The notes under the pieces: generated by a model | The model's input: the letters and a program-made list of their open reading frames with translations, nothing else | What the model was told of the DNA's origin: nothing | The model's database searches: none | Translations under genes and position numbers: made by a program | Source of the DNA: Holophagaceae bacterium | Lineage (GTDB): Bacteria; Acidobacteriota; Holophagae; Holophagales; Holophagaceae | Length of the DNA stretch: 64,000 nt | Reading direction: 5' to 3' | NCBI GenBank assembly: GCA_016722505.1 | Contig: JADKJH010000003.1 | Location: forward strand, 186,001 to 250,000 | In this document: piece after piece, positions 46,710 to 56,400 of the stretch | Layout of the letters: the number at the start of each line of letters is the position of its first letter | How positions within the stretch are numbered: the first letter of the stretch is position 1

Positions 46710-47849
46710 TCATTCCGAGCTCCTGATCCCGAATGGCTTGCCATCTGCCGGGACAGCCCATTTGAAACCCAGCCATGATGCGATGGTGGGGGCGATATCC
46801 CACAAGGGCACTTCCCCCAAATCGCCTTGGCCATCGCCCAGCACCACCAGCCAGGTATGCATTTCGGACCTGGAGCTGTCATAGGCATGGGCGCCTTTGC
46901 GCCCGGATTTTTCTGTGATGAGCGCCGGGCCTGTCGCATTCGAAAGCCAAGTTCCGGTAGGTGCCTGCACTATGAGATCACCCACGCGCTGGTTGCCTGC
47001 GAGGTGGTAGTTTTCGGGCAGATCCGCCCGCTCCCAGACCTGGAGCCCGGCGGCCTTGAGACGGTTCTTGGCCACTTGGATGCGCCCTGGTTTTGTGTAC
47101 ACGTAGGCGCTGCCTCCATGGGCGATGATGCGGGTGAAACAACCCTTCAGCACGGATGGAAGCTGAATCCGTATGCGCATGGTGGCCATTCCATGATCCG
47201 CTGTGAGCACTACCCGCAGACCTGGATGCCCGGCCATCACGCGTTCCAGCCAAGGAGCAACTTCATCATCCGTGCGCTTGAGTTTGCGAACTGTTTCCGG
47301 GGAGGCCGGCCCTTGGGTGTGGCCTTCGACATCCATGCCCGAGAAGTAGGCCATTACCAGCTCTGCTCCTTCCTTGAGCGCCGCTTCGCTGAAGTCCATG
47401 GCCTGGCTGTCTGCCTGTCCTGGCTTGTAGTTCTCCAGACGCCAGGGCAGGACACCTTCCCATGGACCCGTTGCGCAGGGCCAGTGATAGACACCGGTCT
47501 TCACACCCCCACGGGTGGACGCCACCCAGAGGGGCTCCCGTTGGAGGACTGCCGCATCCGAGGTGTATGGGACGAATCCCCGCACCGGGTCCACAAAGGA
47601 ATTGGAGACGATGCCGTGGTGTTCAGGCCAGCAGCCCGTGGCCAAGGTGGCATGTCCGTTGAACGTGGTGGAAGGGAAGGGCGGAAGACCTTCGCCACGC
47701 TTGCCTGCCTGTGCCAGCTTCCAGAGCCGCGGCATGGTCTTGGCGTTGAAGGATTGGGCGGCCAGGCCATCGAAACTAAGGAAAAGTACCGGCGGCGCCG
47801 CAGCCAGCCAGGCGCCTATCACGAAGGAGAACAGGAGCTTTAATCGCAT
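46710..47849 (-). CDS. Secreted type I phosphodiesterase / nucleotide pyrophosphatase-like protein
   Basis: 379 residues from the ATG at 47849, so that the protein starts with a signal peptide (LLFSFVIGAWLAAAP). Alkaline phosphatase superfamily: FLSFDGLAAQSF metal ligand, nucleophile Thr in PPFPSTTFNGHATLATGCWP, GVYHWPCATG, MDVEGHTQGP, LTADHGMATMR and late His in KGAHAYDSSRSEMHTWLV. Such NPP-like enzymes cleave phosphodiesters or nucleotides in the periplasm; the substrate is unknown. A longer open frame to 47909 extends into the repeat element and is not used. Ends stop-to-stop against the cysteine desulfurase gene. Confidence 0.88.
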   Translation of the reverse strand: MRLKLLFSFVIGAWLAAAPPVLFLSFDGLAAQSFNAKTMPRLWKLAQAGKRGEGLPPFPSTTFNGHATLATGCWPEHHGIVSNSFVDPVRGFVPYTSDAAVLQREPLWVASTRGGVKTGVYHWPCATGPWEGVLPWRLENYKPGQADSQAMDFSEAALKEGAELVMAYFSGMDVEGHTQGPASPETVRKLKRTDDEVAPWLERVMAGHPGLRVVLTADHGMATMRIRIQLPSVLKGCFTRIIAHGGSAYVYTKPGRIQVAKNRLKAAGLQVWERADLPENYHLAGNQRVGDLIVQAPTGTWLSNATGPALITEKSGRKGAHAYDSSRSEMHTWLVVLGDGQGDLGEVPLWDIAPTIASWLGFKWAVPADGKPFGIRSSE

Positions 47850-47887
47850 GTGGATAGTGTGAACCATTGAGCGCCCTGGGCGTGCGC

Positions 47888-47935
47888 TAAGTCGTCCTCC
47901 GTCCGGCATAAAGGCTCCTGCTCTGCGAACGCAGT
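47888..47935. repeat. Partial copy of the TTATGCCGGA repeat element
   Basis: On the minus strand, TTTATGCCGGACGGAGGACG matches the linker of the element at 48053-48079, followed by an imperfect hairpin with CTCCTGCTC / GAGCAGGGAG arms (47914-47943). Confidence 0.65.
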
Positions 47936-48004
47936 GAGCAGGGAGGCCCCACGTCCACGAGCGTAGCGAATGGGAGCACGCACTGGGCCCGATAGCTGGA
48001 GCGG

Positions 48005-48127
48005 CCGTAATGGACTAACCAGAAAAGCACTGGTTAATTCGTAACGGTCGCTGCGCCGTCCTTCGTCCGGCATAAGCGTCCGTAACGAACTAACCAGAAA
48101 AGCACTGGTTAATTCGTAACGGTCGCT
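48005..48127. repeat. Tandem hairpin repeat, two 48-bp copies 75 bp apart
   Basis: Copies at 48005-48052 and 48080-48127 differ at only two positions. Each folds into an 18-bp imperfect stem: arms CCGTAACGAACTAACCAG and CTGGTTAATTCGTAACGG around an AAAAGCA loop in the second copy. The linker contains the minus-strand word TTATGCCGGACGAAGGACG. The element ends 11 bases before the RlmI-like gene. A related hairpin with different arms but the same ends is at 63796. Confidence 0.88.
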
Positions 48128-48138
48128 AAGGTAGAAGG

Positions 48139-49326
48139 ATGAGTCCCCACAAACCCTACCCCATCATCCGTCTGAAACCTGGCAAGGAGGCCCTCCTTGG
48201 CAAGCTGCATCCCTGGATCTATTCCGGGGCGCTGGAAACCAAGCCGGAGTCCCGGCTGGTGCGCATCGCGGATCATTCAGGCAACGTGCTTGCCACGGGC
48301 ACCGCCAGCGCTTCAAACACGCTTACAGCGCGTGTCTTCCGCCACGAGGACGCCCCGCTGGATGAAACTTTTTTCTTGGGCCGCTTTGAAGCTGCGCTCC
48401 AGTTGCGAATGGATTTGGGACAGATGGATCCCGAAGGCGCATGCCGTTTGATTTTCGGCGAAGGAGATCTATTACCGGGCTTCGTGGTGGATCGCTACGC
48501 CCATGCCCTGGTCATCCAGGTGGGAACCGCGGGGCTCGAGGCGCTGCGGGAGGTCTGGTGGCCAGTGCTTCTGGCGTTCGGCAAACAGATCGGCTGCACT
48601 GTTTTTGTAGAGCGCAGCCAGGCTGGCCGGAAAGAAGAAGGCCTGGAGGTGGTGAATCGTTTACTGAAGGGTTCATTGGCCGGTCCGATCACCATCAAGG
48701 AAGGCAAGGCCAAGTTCACTGTGGATCTGTTGAAGGGCCAGAAAACGGGGCTCTTCCTGGATCAGCGGGAGCATCGGTTGGCCTTGGGCGGCCTCTCGAA
48801 AGATTGCAGCGTGTTGAACACCTTCGGTTACACCGGCGGTTTTTCCATCCATGCGGGCCTTGGTGGTGCCACCCAAGTCGCCACGCTGGACGCCAGCGCC
48901 GCGGCCCTGGATCAGTGCGAAAAGGATTGGGAAGCCAATGGCTTGGACCTGGCGCGGCATACTCGCATGGAAGGCGATGCCTTCGATCTGATGCGCGAAC
49001 TTAAGGCTGAATCATTTGATCGCGTGATTGTGGATCCACCGGCCTTCGCCAAACAACGCAAGGACGTGGAAAAGGCTTTCAAGGCCTACAAGGATGTTTT
49101 CCGTCTGGGTGCCAGGGCAACGGCAAGAGGTGGCATGCTTTGGTGCTTCTCGTGCAGCCAGCATCTCGATCGGATCCGATTCCAGGAAGCCGTTTGGACA
49201 GCGATGTTGGAAGCAGGGCGTGAAGCTCAGGTGCTGGGCCATCTCGGCCAGCCTTCAGACCATCCTTACGCATTGAACCACCCTGAAGGGTTTTACCTGA
49301 AGGGTCTGTGGCTGCGGGTGCTGTAG
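48139..49326 (+). CDS. rlmI: RlmI-like 23S rRNA cytosine-C5 methyltransferase
   Basis: 395 residues. N-terminal PUA-like domain (GKEALLGKLHPWIYSGALET), central EEHEE region (LIFGEGDLLPGFVVDRYAHA), then the Rossmann SAM domain: DLLKGQKTGLFLDQREHRLA, NTFGYTGGFSIHAGLGGA, and the catalytic parts VDPPAFAKQRKDVEKAF and CFSCSQHL. In E. coli RlmI methylates C1962 of 23S rRNA; orthology is likely from overall layout but not tested. Starts ATG at 48139 right after the tandem hairpin repeat, with AAGGTAGAAGG upstream. A DUF421 gene follows two bases after the stop. Confidence 0.9.
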   Translation: MSPHKPYPIIRLKPGKEALLGKLHPWIYSGALETKPESRLVRIADHSGNVLATGTASASNTLTARVFRHEDAPLDETFFLGRFEAALQLRMDLGQMDPEGACRLIFGEGDLLPGFVVDRYAHALVIQVGTAGLEALREVWWPVLLAFGKQIGCTVFVERSQAGRKEEGLEVVNRLLKGSLAGPITIKEGKAKFTVDLLKGQKTGLFLDQREHRLALGGLSKDCSVLNTFGYTGGFSIHAGLGGATQVATLDASAAALDQCEKDWEANGLDLARHTRMEGDAFDLMRELKAESFDRVIVDPPAFAKQRKDVEKAFKAYKDVFRLGARATARGGMLWCFSCSQHLDRIRFQEAVWTAMLEAGREAQVLGHLGQPSDHPYALNHPEGFYLKGLWLRVL

Positions 49327-49328
49327 GC

Positions 49329-49835
49329 ATGGCGACGATCCTGAATGATGTGCTTCCTGTCGGGCTTTCAATGTGGAAGCTACAGCAGCCATGGTGGGAA
49401 TTCGTTCTGCGGGCATTCCTTGTCTACGGATTTCTGCTGGTGATTTTGCGCCTAACGGGGAAACGTCAGGTGGGCCAGCTGGCGCCTTTCGACCTGGTGC
49501 TCCTGCTCGTGCTCAGCAATGCGGTGCAGAACAGCATGAACGCCGGGGACAATACCGTCGGAGCGGGTTTCATCTTGGCGGGCACCCTGGTGGTGGTGAA
49601 TTCGCTGGTGGGCTATTTCACCTACAAAAGCAAGCGGGTGGAGGCTTTCGTTGATGGGAAACCCCAGATCATCGTCCACAACGGAGTGGCCGATGAGGCC
49701 CTGCTCGCCAAGGAGCGCATCTCCCACCACGAGTTGATGGCTGCCATCCGCCAGGCCAACCTGGTGGAGATTTCCGATGTGCATCTGGCCATTCTGGAAA
49801 CCAACGGTCGAATCAATGTCATCGCAAAAAAATAA
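49329..49835 (+). CDS. DUF421 / YetF-like membrane protein
   Basis: 168 residues from the ATG at 49329, two bases after the rlmI stop. Three membrane helices at about 18-120 (FVLRAFLVYGFLLVILRLTG, FDLVLLLVLSNAVQNSMN, GAGFILAGTLVVVNSLVGYF) followed by the DUF421 cytoplasmic domain (VDGKPQIIVHNGVADEALLA, ISHHELMAAIRQAN, AILETNGRINVI). Known members include Bacillus YetF and sporulation-linked proteins; biochemical role is unknown. Length is close to the short bacterial type. Co-transcription with rlmI is likely. Confidence 0.9.
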   Translation: MATILNDVLPVGLSMWKLQQPWWEFVLRAFLVYGFLLVILRLTGKRQVGQLAPFDLVLLLVLSNAVQNSMNAGDNTVGAGFILAGTLVVVNSLVGYFTYKSKRVEAFVDGKPQIIVHNGVADEALLAKERISHHELMAAIRQANLVEISDVHLAILETNGRINVIAKK

Positions 49836-49880
49836 ATAGGGGCTCTTGACAAGGCGAAAATAAGGCGAATATTGTGAAAC

Positions 49881-50936
49881 ATGACCCGCGCCCTTATTTC
49901 CCTCGATACCGTGTCCACAACCCTCTTCCGGGATTTCCAGGTGGAACCAGAGGAGGCGAAAAGCATTCTCCGCCATCAAAAGGATGCTCGCTATGGCTGG
50001 GGGTTCAGCGTGAATCCCTATCGCGGCTGCAGTCATGGCTGCCGCTACTGCTATGTGCGGGGTTATCCCGCGCCTTTGGCGGGGAGCCAGAGTCATGATG
50101 GCCAAACTGACATAAATGCTTCGGATGCTGGCAAGCCTTTGCATGACCCGCAGGATTGGGGGCGATGGGTCACGCCCAAGCTCAATGCGCCAGAGCTGCT
50201 CTGGGCCCAACGGCACAAGCTGCACAACGAATCGGTCTTCATCTCCAGCGCCACTGACCCATATCAGCCCATCGAGTGGGATTTCCGCCTTACGCGGAAA
50301 TGCTTGCAGGTCTTACTGGCCTGTCCCACCACCCAAGTCATCATCCATACCCGCTCTCCTATGGTGCTTCAGGATTTGGATCTCCTGAAGGCATTCGGAC
50401 CCCGGCTCTCGGTTGGCTTTTCCATACCCACCGATGACGATGCCGTCCGCCAGATTGTTGAGCCAGATGCCCCGCCTATTCCCAGCCGATGGAGCGCTAT
50501 TGAGCAGCTCTCCAAAGCCGGCATCCGGGTGAGCATCGGCGCCACTCCATTGTTGGCAGTGAGGGACATAGCCAGCTTCGCTGCCCGGGTCCGGGATAGT
50601 GGGGCCAAGAGCGCATGGGTCGGGGGTTTGCGGCTCTTGAAAGATGATCCGTTCTATTCGCTGCTTGTAGAGCACCGCTGGCTGCACATTCTCGATCCTG
50701 ATTATTCAGACCAGGTGAGACAGGCCTTCAAGGCGGCCCTCTACGGGCGATCAAACGGGCGATCAAAGCCGTTGTCTGCGCGCCCGGTGTCCCAACGCGG
50801 GAAAGCGAACCCCAAAGGCCACCTGAGATTGATTCCCGAACCAATCTGGGCTTACAGCCCCAGGTCCACGGCTGGCTTACAGCGGTCTCAATCCTCACAG
50901 CCACAGCAACCTTCCCTGTTCGATCAGGCGAGTTGA
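49881..50936 (+). CDS. Radical SAM protein (SplB / Rv2578c / PA0069-like)
   Basis: 351 residues. Radical SAM motif CSHGCRYCYVRGYP within NPYRGCSHGCRYCYV; then FISSATDPYQPIEWDFRLTR, QVIIHTRSPMVLQDLDLL and FSIPTDDDAVRQIVEP, the recognisable pattern of the PA0069/Rv2578c family, which resembles spore photoproduct lyase but lacks its specific C-terminal Cys. The substrate is not known. The last 50 residues are basic and low-complexity (RSNGRSKPLSARPVSQRG, QRSQSSQPQQPSLFDQAS). Single gene with 45 bases to DUF421. Confidence 0.9.
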   Translation: MTRALISLDTVSTTLFRDFQVEPEEAKSILRHQKDARYGWGFSVNPYRGCSHGCRYCYVRGYPAPLAGSQSHDGQTDINASDAGKPLHDPQDWGRWVTPKLNAPELLWAQRHKLHNESVFISSATDPYQPIEWDFRLTRKCLQVLLACPTTQVIIHTRSPMVLQDLDLLKAFGPRLSVGFSIPTDDDAVRQIVEPDAPPIPSRWSAIEQLSKAGIRVSIGATPLLAVRDIASFAARVRDSGAKSAWVGGLRLLKDDPFYSLLVEHRWLHILDPDYSDQVRQAFKAALYGRSNGRSKPLSARPVSQRGKANPKGHLRLIPEPIWAYSPRSTAGLQRSQSSQPQQPSLFDQAS

Positions 50937-51163
50937 GTAGCCAGGCTCGGCTTGTGTGGCGGTTGCCTTCTGGTCCTCGACCTTGGCGTTCAGCCTCCGA
51001 GTTCTGGCTTGGATAGTGAAGGCCTGGTCCTGACGGGCAAGGGTGTGAGAATTCACCCCCGCGCATAGAAAATTCGGGTCTTTACTTGGGCTGGCCACCC
51101 TATGCGGACTCTTTTGGACGCTTAAATCATGTCGGATGACATCTGCCTCGTAGAATGGATTCC

Positions 51164-52888
51164 ATGACCACGCTTGCTCTCCAGTACCGCCCCCGCCTGC
51201 TCTCGGATCTCGTGGGCCAGGAAGCCTCCGTCCATGCGCTGACCAACGCCCTGAAACGGGCCCAGATAAGTGGCCGTATCCATCACCAAGCTTTTCTATT
51301 CGCTGGGGTGCGCGGCACCGGCAAAACCAGCACAGCCCGCATCCTTGCCCGGGCTCTCAATTGCATTCACGGCCCCACGGCTACACCCTGCGGAGTCTGT
51401 GATCCATGCAAAGCCTCCGAGCAACCCGACACGAATTTGGACATCGTCGAGATTGATGCGGCCAGCCGTGCCTCTGTGGAAGATGCCCGGGCTTTGCGGG
51501 AGCAGGTGCAAACGCGCCCCGCCTTCTGCCGTTACCGGGTCTACATCATTGACGAAGTGCACATGCTTTCCCGGCAAGCCTTTGACGCATTGTTGAAGGT
51601 GCTTGAAGAACCCCCGGCCCACGCGGTTTTCGTGCTGGCAACCACCGAATTCCAGGACGTTCCCGACACCATCAAGAGCCGGGTGCAGATCTATCCCTTC
51701 CGCCTTATTCCTGTGGGACTCATCGAAGGTAGGCTTCAACAAGTGTGTGGCTTCGAGGGTGTTTCCTTCGAGCCCCATAGCCTGCGTCTTGTGGCAGAAG
51801 CAGGGCAGGGGTCCATGCGCGATGCGCTGACCACGCTGGATCGCGTCATCGCCGCCGGTGATGGCCATGTGCGTGAGGATGTGGTTCGGGAACAACTGGG
51901 CATTGTGCCCGCTGTTCGAGTCCAGGGTGTGCTGGATGCGCTGAACGCTGGAGACACCACCGCGATTCTGGATCACTGCCAAGCGCTCACCAGCTTGGGC
52001 GCCGACTGGATCAGTTTCTGGCGGGAACTCATGCTCGCTTTTCGGGACCGTCTGGAATCCGAGACACGGCAGGACCCCAGCCCGCAAAAACTGCTGCGGT
52101 CCGCACGGGTGTTGCAGTTGCTCTTGCAGCGAGAACGGGATCTACGGGATTCGAGCCTGCCCCAGGTGGTGGTCGAGCTCGCGCTGCTGACCGCGGCCCA
52201 GCTGCCCCATCTTGCACCCTTGGATGGGTTGGTGAGCGGCACCTCCGCAGTGCTCGGGCCACGCCCCGCGGTCCAGGCCCCAGGCGGCGCGATGCAACCA
52301 GAACACCCAAATTCCAATGCCTCTAAAACCACTGCCGCGGCAGCACCGACCATTCCGACAACACCCCCGCCGGTGCCGTCGGCCGTACCGGCTAAAAAAG
52401 CTCTGCCCACAGCTGCCCCCGCAGCCTTGGAGTCCCCTATTAAAAGGGCTCAAGGCCAAGGCATTGGTGCGATTACTGCGATTGCTGCGATTGCTCCGAC
52501 TGCTGCGATCAAAAACCCTTCTGATGCGAATGCACTTCGCGCTGGTGTTTCGGATGCCCTTAAATCCAGCTCTGGCGGACTTCCGCCCTCACTCGCAAGC
52601 CTGCCTCACCTGGCTGCGGATCTGCGCTGGGTATCGCCGGTTCTTCGATGGCGTTTTCCCAACACCGCTCAGAATGCTGTCCAGGAATTGGAACGGGAAC
52701 GCACCAATCCCCACTTGCTGGAAGCCTTGGCCAACCTGCTTCCGGGACTCACAAGCATTGAAATACATTTCGAAGAATCAGCCACTGAGCGGCCCGAAGA
52801 TCAGCTTCGCCGTGAACCAGCCTTTCAATCGCTGCTGCAGGCCAGTGGTGGGGAGATCTTGGATGTGAAACGCGAACCAAAGGCATAG
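51164..52888 (+). CDS. dnaX: DNA polymerase III subunit gamma/tau
   Basis: 574 residues from the ATG at 51164 (TTLALQYRPRLLSDLVGQEA follows; an ATG nine bases earlier is in frame). AAA+ clamp-loader ATPase: Walker A in AGVRGTGKTSTARILARAL, zinc module with Cys in LNC, PCGVCDPC, Walker B IIDEVHML, LLKVLEEPPAHAVFVLATTE. After domain III comes a Pro/Ala/Thr-rich linker (about 365-475) and a tau-like C-terminal part. The linker holds five 9-bp repeats (52469-52513) and an A6 run (52394-52399) at which a -1 slip would end the chain near residue 426, about the size of E. coli gamma. Single gene. Confidence 0.93.
   Translation: MTTLALQYRPRLLSDLVGQEASVHALTNALKRAQISGRIHHQAFLFAGVRGTGKTSTARILARALNCIHGPTATPCGVCDPCKASEQPDTNLDIVEIDAASRASVEDARALREQVQTRPAFCRYRVYIIDEVHMLSRQAFDALLKVLEEPPAHAVFVLATTEFQDVPDTIKSRVQIYPFRLIPVGLIEGRLQQVCGFEGVSFEPHSLRLVAEAGQGSMRDALTTLDRVIAAGDGHVREDVVREQLGIVPAVRVQGVLDALNAGDTTAILDHCQALTSLGADWISFWRELMLAFRDRLESETRQDPSPQKLLRSARVLQLLLQRERDLRDSSLPQVVVELALLTAAQLPHLAPLDGLVSGTSAVLGPRPAVQAPGGAMQPEHPNSNASKTTAAAAPTIPTTPPPVPSAVPAKKALPTAAPAALESPIKRAQGQGIGAITAIAAIAPTAAIKNPSDANALRAGVSDALKSSSGGLPPSLASLPHLAADLRWVSPVLRWRFPNTAQNAVQELERERTNPHLLEALANLLPGLTSIEIHFEESATERPEDQLRREPAFQSLLQASGGEILDVKREPKA
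52469..52513 (+). repeat. Five 9-bp repeats in the dnaX linker
   Basis: Units GCGATTACT, GCGATTGCT, GCGATTGCT, CCGACTGCT, GCGATCAAA, coding for an Ala/Ile/Thr string. Such in-frame short repeats can change length without breaking the frame. Confidence 0.8.
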
Positions 52889-53108
52889 CGATATAGCCTA
52901 GGAAATTCACCACAGAACATTTCATCGCTTTTTACAGCGCCAAAATGATGAGCCGACGCATCTGCCCACACAAATATTGTTGATCCCGCACTCCTGTGTT
53001 CAAACCATCCGAGCATCCTTAATCTTGATCTGGGCAGGCTTCTTTATGCGAAAACGCAGATCCATGCAGGTCATCCTTCGGTCGGCATTCGGCAAGGCCT
53101 AACGGACC

Positions 53109-53336
53109 CTACCCCCCACTGACGGGCGGCATGAGCGCCACTTCATCTCCGTCATTGAGCTGTGCATCCCGTTTCACAAAAGTCTGATTCACGGCCAGCA
53201 GGGCGTCCTTGGGCAAGGCTTGAAAGCGGGCGCCGGCGAGCAGATCCGCAAGGGTGGCCACTTGGCCCAGCGGGACTTGCACCCGTTCAAAGCCAAGCAG
53301 TGCGCGGTACCGCGCGAAGGCCAACACTGTGATCAT
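53109..53336 (-). CDS. moaD: MoaD/ThiS-family sulfur carrier
   Basis: 75-residue beta-grasp protein ending in Gly-Gly (ALMPPVSGG), the site of adenylation and thiocarboxylate formation. VTVLAFARYRALLGFERV-like start (ITVLAFARYRALLG), LADLLAGA, LLAVNQTFVKRDAQLNDGDE match MoaD, the small subunit of molybdopterin synthase. No MoaE or other molybdenum genes lie nearby, so use in another sulfur-transfer path is possible. It ends the minus-strand group kinase-tamB-moaD, 64 bases after tamB. Confidence 0.85.
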   Translation of the reverse strand: MITVLAFARYRALLGFERVQVPLGQVATLADLLAGARFQALPKDALLAVNQTFVKRDAQLNDGDEVALMPPVSGG

Positions 53337-53400
53337 CGTGATGTGCCTATTTTCATCCCTTGTGCCCCATTTCCCATCCCAGGCGCCTCATACAACAGCC

Positions 53401-56400
53401 TTATTTCGGACTCCATGTGTGCCGGATTTCTCCGGTGAGATTCACAGCATCGAAGCCCGCGCGGCTGACTCCGAATTGCAGGACGTAATTTCCGAAACGC
53501 CATTCAACCCTGCCGCTATGGGTGATGAGATCGCCTGCCCGGTGATAGGTGTAGAGCAAGGGTGTCCGGCGGCCCAGGAAATCGAAACTCTCTCCCGCGG
53601 TGATGCTGACTTCCGCAGTGCCTGTAGCACCTGTGCGGGGCGAGACGCTCAGGCGGTCCAGCCTGAAGATGCGGCGCAATTGTTCCTGCAGGTTGGCGAG
53701 GGCCAAAGTTCCGATGAGCCCAGAACCGGCCGATGCGATTCCGTAATTCAGTGCGCTTTGGGAGCTTCCCCCGACAGAGGAGCCGATGGTCGGAGCGGCG
53801 GCCGGATCCACCAGGATCGCGGTGATCTCATCCTGACGGAGGCTTGGCGTCGAAGACAGGGCCACGGTCAATTGATCCACCCGTCCGGTGATGTTCATGT
53901 TCACCAAGTAAGGCGGCACATCAATGCGGCCTTGCACGTTGATGAAGGGATTGAGCTGGCCGGGGTCGCTGAAATTGATGGAGCCCCGTTCCACGGTCAC
54001 ATCGCCAGCGGGAAGCAGATTGGTGAGGCTGCCGCCGGGGACGAATTCCATCTTGCCTTTGAGCCCAGGCCTCGCCAGGGTTCCGAGCACTTTGAAGGAT
54101 CCCTGCGGGATGCCTTCGAGCTTCAAGAGATTCGTATCGAAGCGCCAAGGCTGGTTGAGCTTCAGATCCAGATCCAGTTTGATGCGGGCCATGGGATCTT
54201 CCGGGTCGAAGCTGGACAGGGCTGTCGTGCCAGAGCTCGAATTCACCAGGATGTCCGTGAGGTTGATGTCCGCGCGGTAGACCATGCGTTCAGCCTGGAT
54301 GGACCCTTTCAACAAACCGCCGTCTTCGTCGTTTCCCGAGAGGCGGGCTTGCAGGCTGCCTCCGACTTCGAATCCAACAGGCACATCCCGGAGCTGGAAA
54401 TCGTCCAATTTCGCTTTCACGTCATAGCTGGCGAGGCCCCCCAATTGCCACTTGGCGGATCCCCAGGCCGTAAGGCTTCCTTGGGCCAATTGCCCCCGGA
54501 TAGGCTGCGCTTCCGGGATGCTGATTTCACGATCATGGAATTGCACGGTGGCATTAATGTTCTCTGCGCTTTGGGGCAAAGTGCGGATCCGGATGCGGCC
54601 GTCTTGAAGCTGAAGGGTCCCGTCCAACCGCGGTTCTGCGGGCGTCCCCTGAAGGCGCAGGTCCACTTTGGCGGCACCGGAAGGCTGGAGGTCTGCGAGC
54701 AGGCTATATGGATCCACTTCCATCAGGCCATCCAGGATGGTCTTCAATTCGCTGAGATCCGCGGAGCCCTTGGCCTGCACAGCCAAGGGCCCAGTCGCAC
54801 TGAAAGGGACCAGTCCATTCAGGCTGAGGTAGCCAGTGGAAAGTGGCGCGGAGGAACGATCACTGCGCGCCGAGGCCCGCTCTTGCGCCTCCAGGGGCAA
54901 ATCGATTTGGGCTGCTTCCAGGTTGCCATGTATGAAGGCTGGTTGGGCTTGGGTCAGATCGAAGGCGGGGAATCTCGCGAGCAGCTGATTGACGCGGCCC
55001 TGCCAGTGGAATCCCTCGGGTTCCCAGGCTGCGGAGAGGTCTGCCTCTAGGCGCATGTCCTCCATCAGGTCCTGGGTGATGCGGGCCGCCAATCGGGGTG
55101 TGTCAATGCTGGTTGCATCCAGGCGGAGATGGCCGCCAGCCCGAAGCACACCATTGTCGTCCAAAGCGACCAGCTCAAGAATTTTGGCTGCGTTCCCGCT
55201 TTGGCCGATCCACGCTTCCGCCACGCCACGATTTGATTGGAATCTTCCTTCGATGTTTTCCAGGCTTTGTTCCCCGGCGAAGATGCGGGCATGGTTGAAG
55301 CTCACTTCGATGTTCGGCATTGAGGTGGGGCCGAACCCATAGTCCCAGCCGCCTTCAACCCTACCTTCCACCTTGGTTTGGATGCGTGGCCCCTGGATCG
55401 CAAGCAGGCTAGAATCCAGAGCGCCGCCGAAACTGCCCCACCAGGCATTCCGATCCAGGTCGAACTCAAGGTTCCCCTTCAAGGCGAGAAGTCCCTGCGG
55501 GTTTTCTTCGGCGATGGAGAGTGCGCCCAATGATTCAGCAATGCGGAACTCTGGCAATGAGAGGCGGTTCCTGGCTATATCCATAATGAATTCAGCTGAG
55601 GCCGCGGGAACGCTGAACTGGTAGGCGGTGGCATTCTCAGCCAAGCCGTCCCCCTGGAGCTGCAGGGCGTCATAGGGCCCCCAGATGCGGACCCAGCCGG
55701 TGGCGGTTCCGTCGATGGGAAGGTCGCCCTGATCGGCTGCTTTCAGCCCTTCGGATATGGGCAGCCTGGAAACCCGGAAACAGGATTCGAATTGGCTGGC
55801 GTTGGGCGGGAGGTCGGCCCAGGTGAGCCAGATATCGCCGTAGCCGCGGCCTGCGCCCTTGGCTACTTCGATATCCTGGATGGTCATGCTGCTTCCCTGC
55901 ATTTGCACTCTTGCTGAAAGCCGGTCTGCCACAGCTCCGTGCCAGCGGGGGTTCTGGGCTTCGATGCCTCCGTTCAATAGCAATCCTTCAGATGGATGGA
56001 TGGAAAGATTAACGGCAGCGTGAATCCTTCCGGCCATGTCCAAGTCCACCACATCCCAGGCATGCAGCGCTGTTGCGACCCTTGCGGCATCTGTGTCGAT
56101 CTGGCCTTCTGCTTTCAAATCCAGGATTTTCCGGGGGCCGATCCGCCCCGAGGCATGGGCTTGGAGATCCAGGTCTTCCAAATGCAGATTCAGCGCATTG
56201 AGATTGAGCTGCCCGCTCTCTAAACTGGATTTGAAGTCCCCCACGTGGCTTCCTAGTCGCTGGATCCGGCCCGCGACCTGGGCTTTCAATAGATCAAGGC
56301 GCAGACCCTTGCCCCAAGGATCACCTGGGAGTTCGGCTTCACCTTCAAAAAAAGCCTGAAGATCCCTGGCCTGTCCCACACGCGAAAAGGCTGCGAGAGG

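Noticed and set aside
48080..48127. Hairpin ends CCGTAAC / GTTACGG as integron attC sites
   Set aside because: attC simple sites follow RYYYAAC and GTTRRRY; these ends do not fit, there is no second pair of boxes, and the copies are not tied to cassette-like genes.
48111..48131. TAACGGTCGCTAAGGTAG resembles the conserved 23S rRNA segment around the I-CeuI site
   Set aside because: The match needs an inserted base and stops within 20 bases; the repeat's other copy lacks the AAGGTAG half. Most likely chance.
50895..51098. 67-residue minus-strand frame between the radical SAM gene and dnaX
   Set aside because: It overlaps the radical SAM gene's end, has no SD or family likeness; the 227-bp gap is better left unassigned. 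A decayed fragment cannot be excluded.
53254..55050. Long plus-strand open frame (598 codons) opposite tamB
   Set aside because: It is the complementary shadow of TamB coding in GC-rich DNA; no recognisable domain, poor start context.
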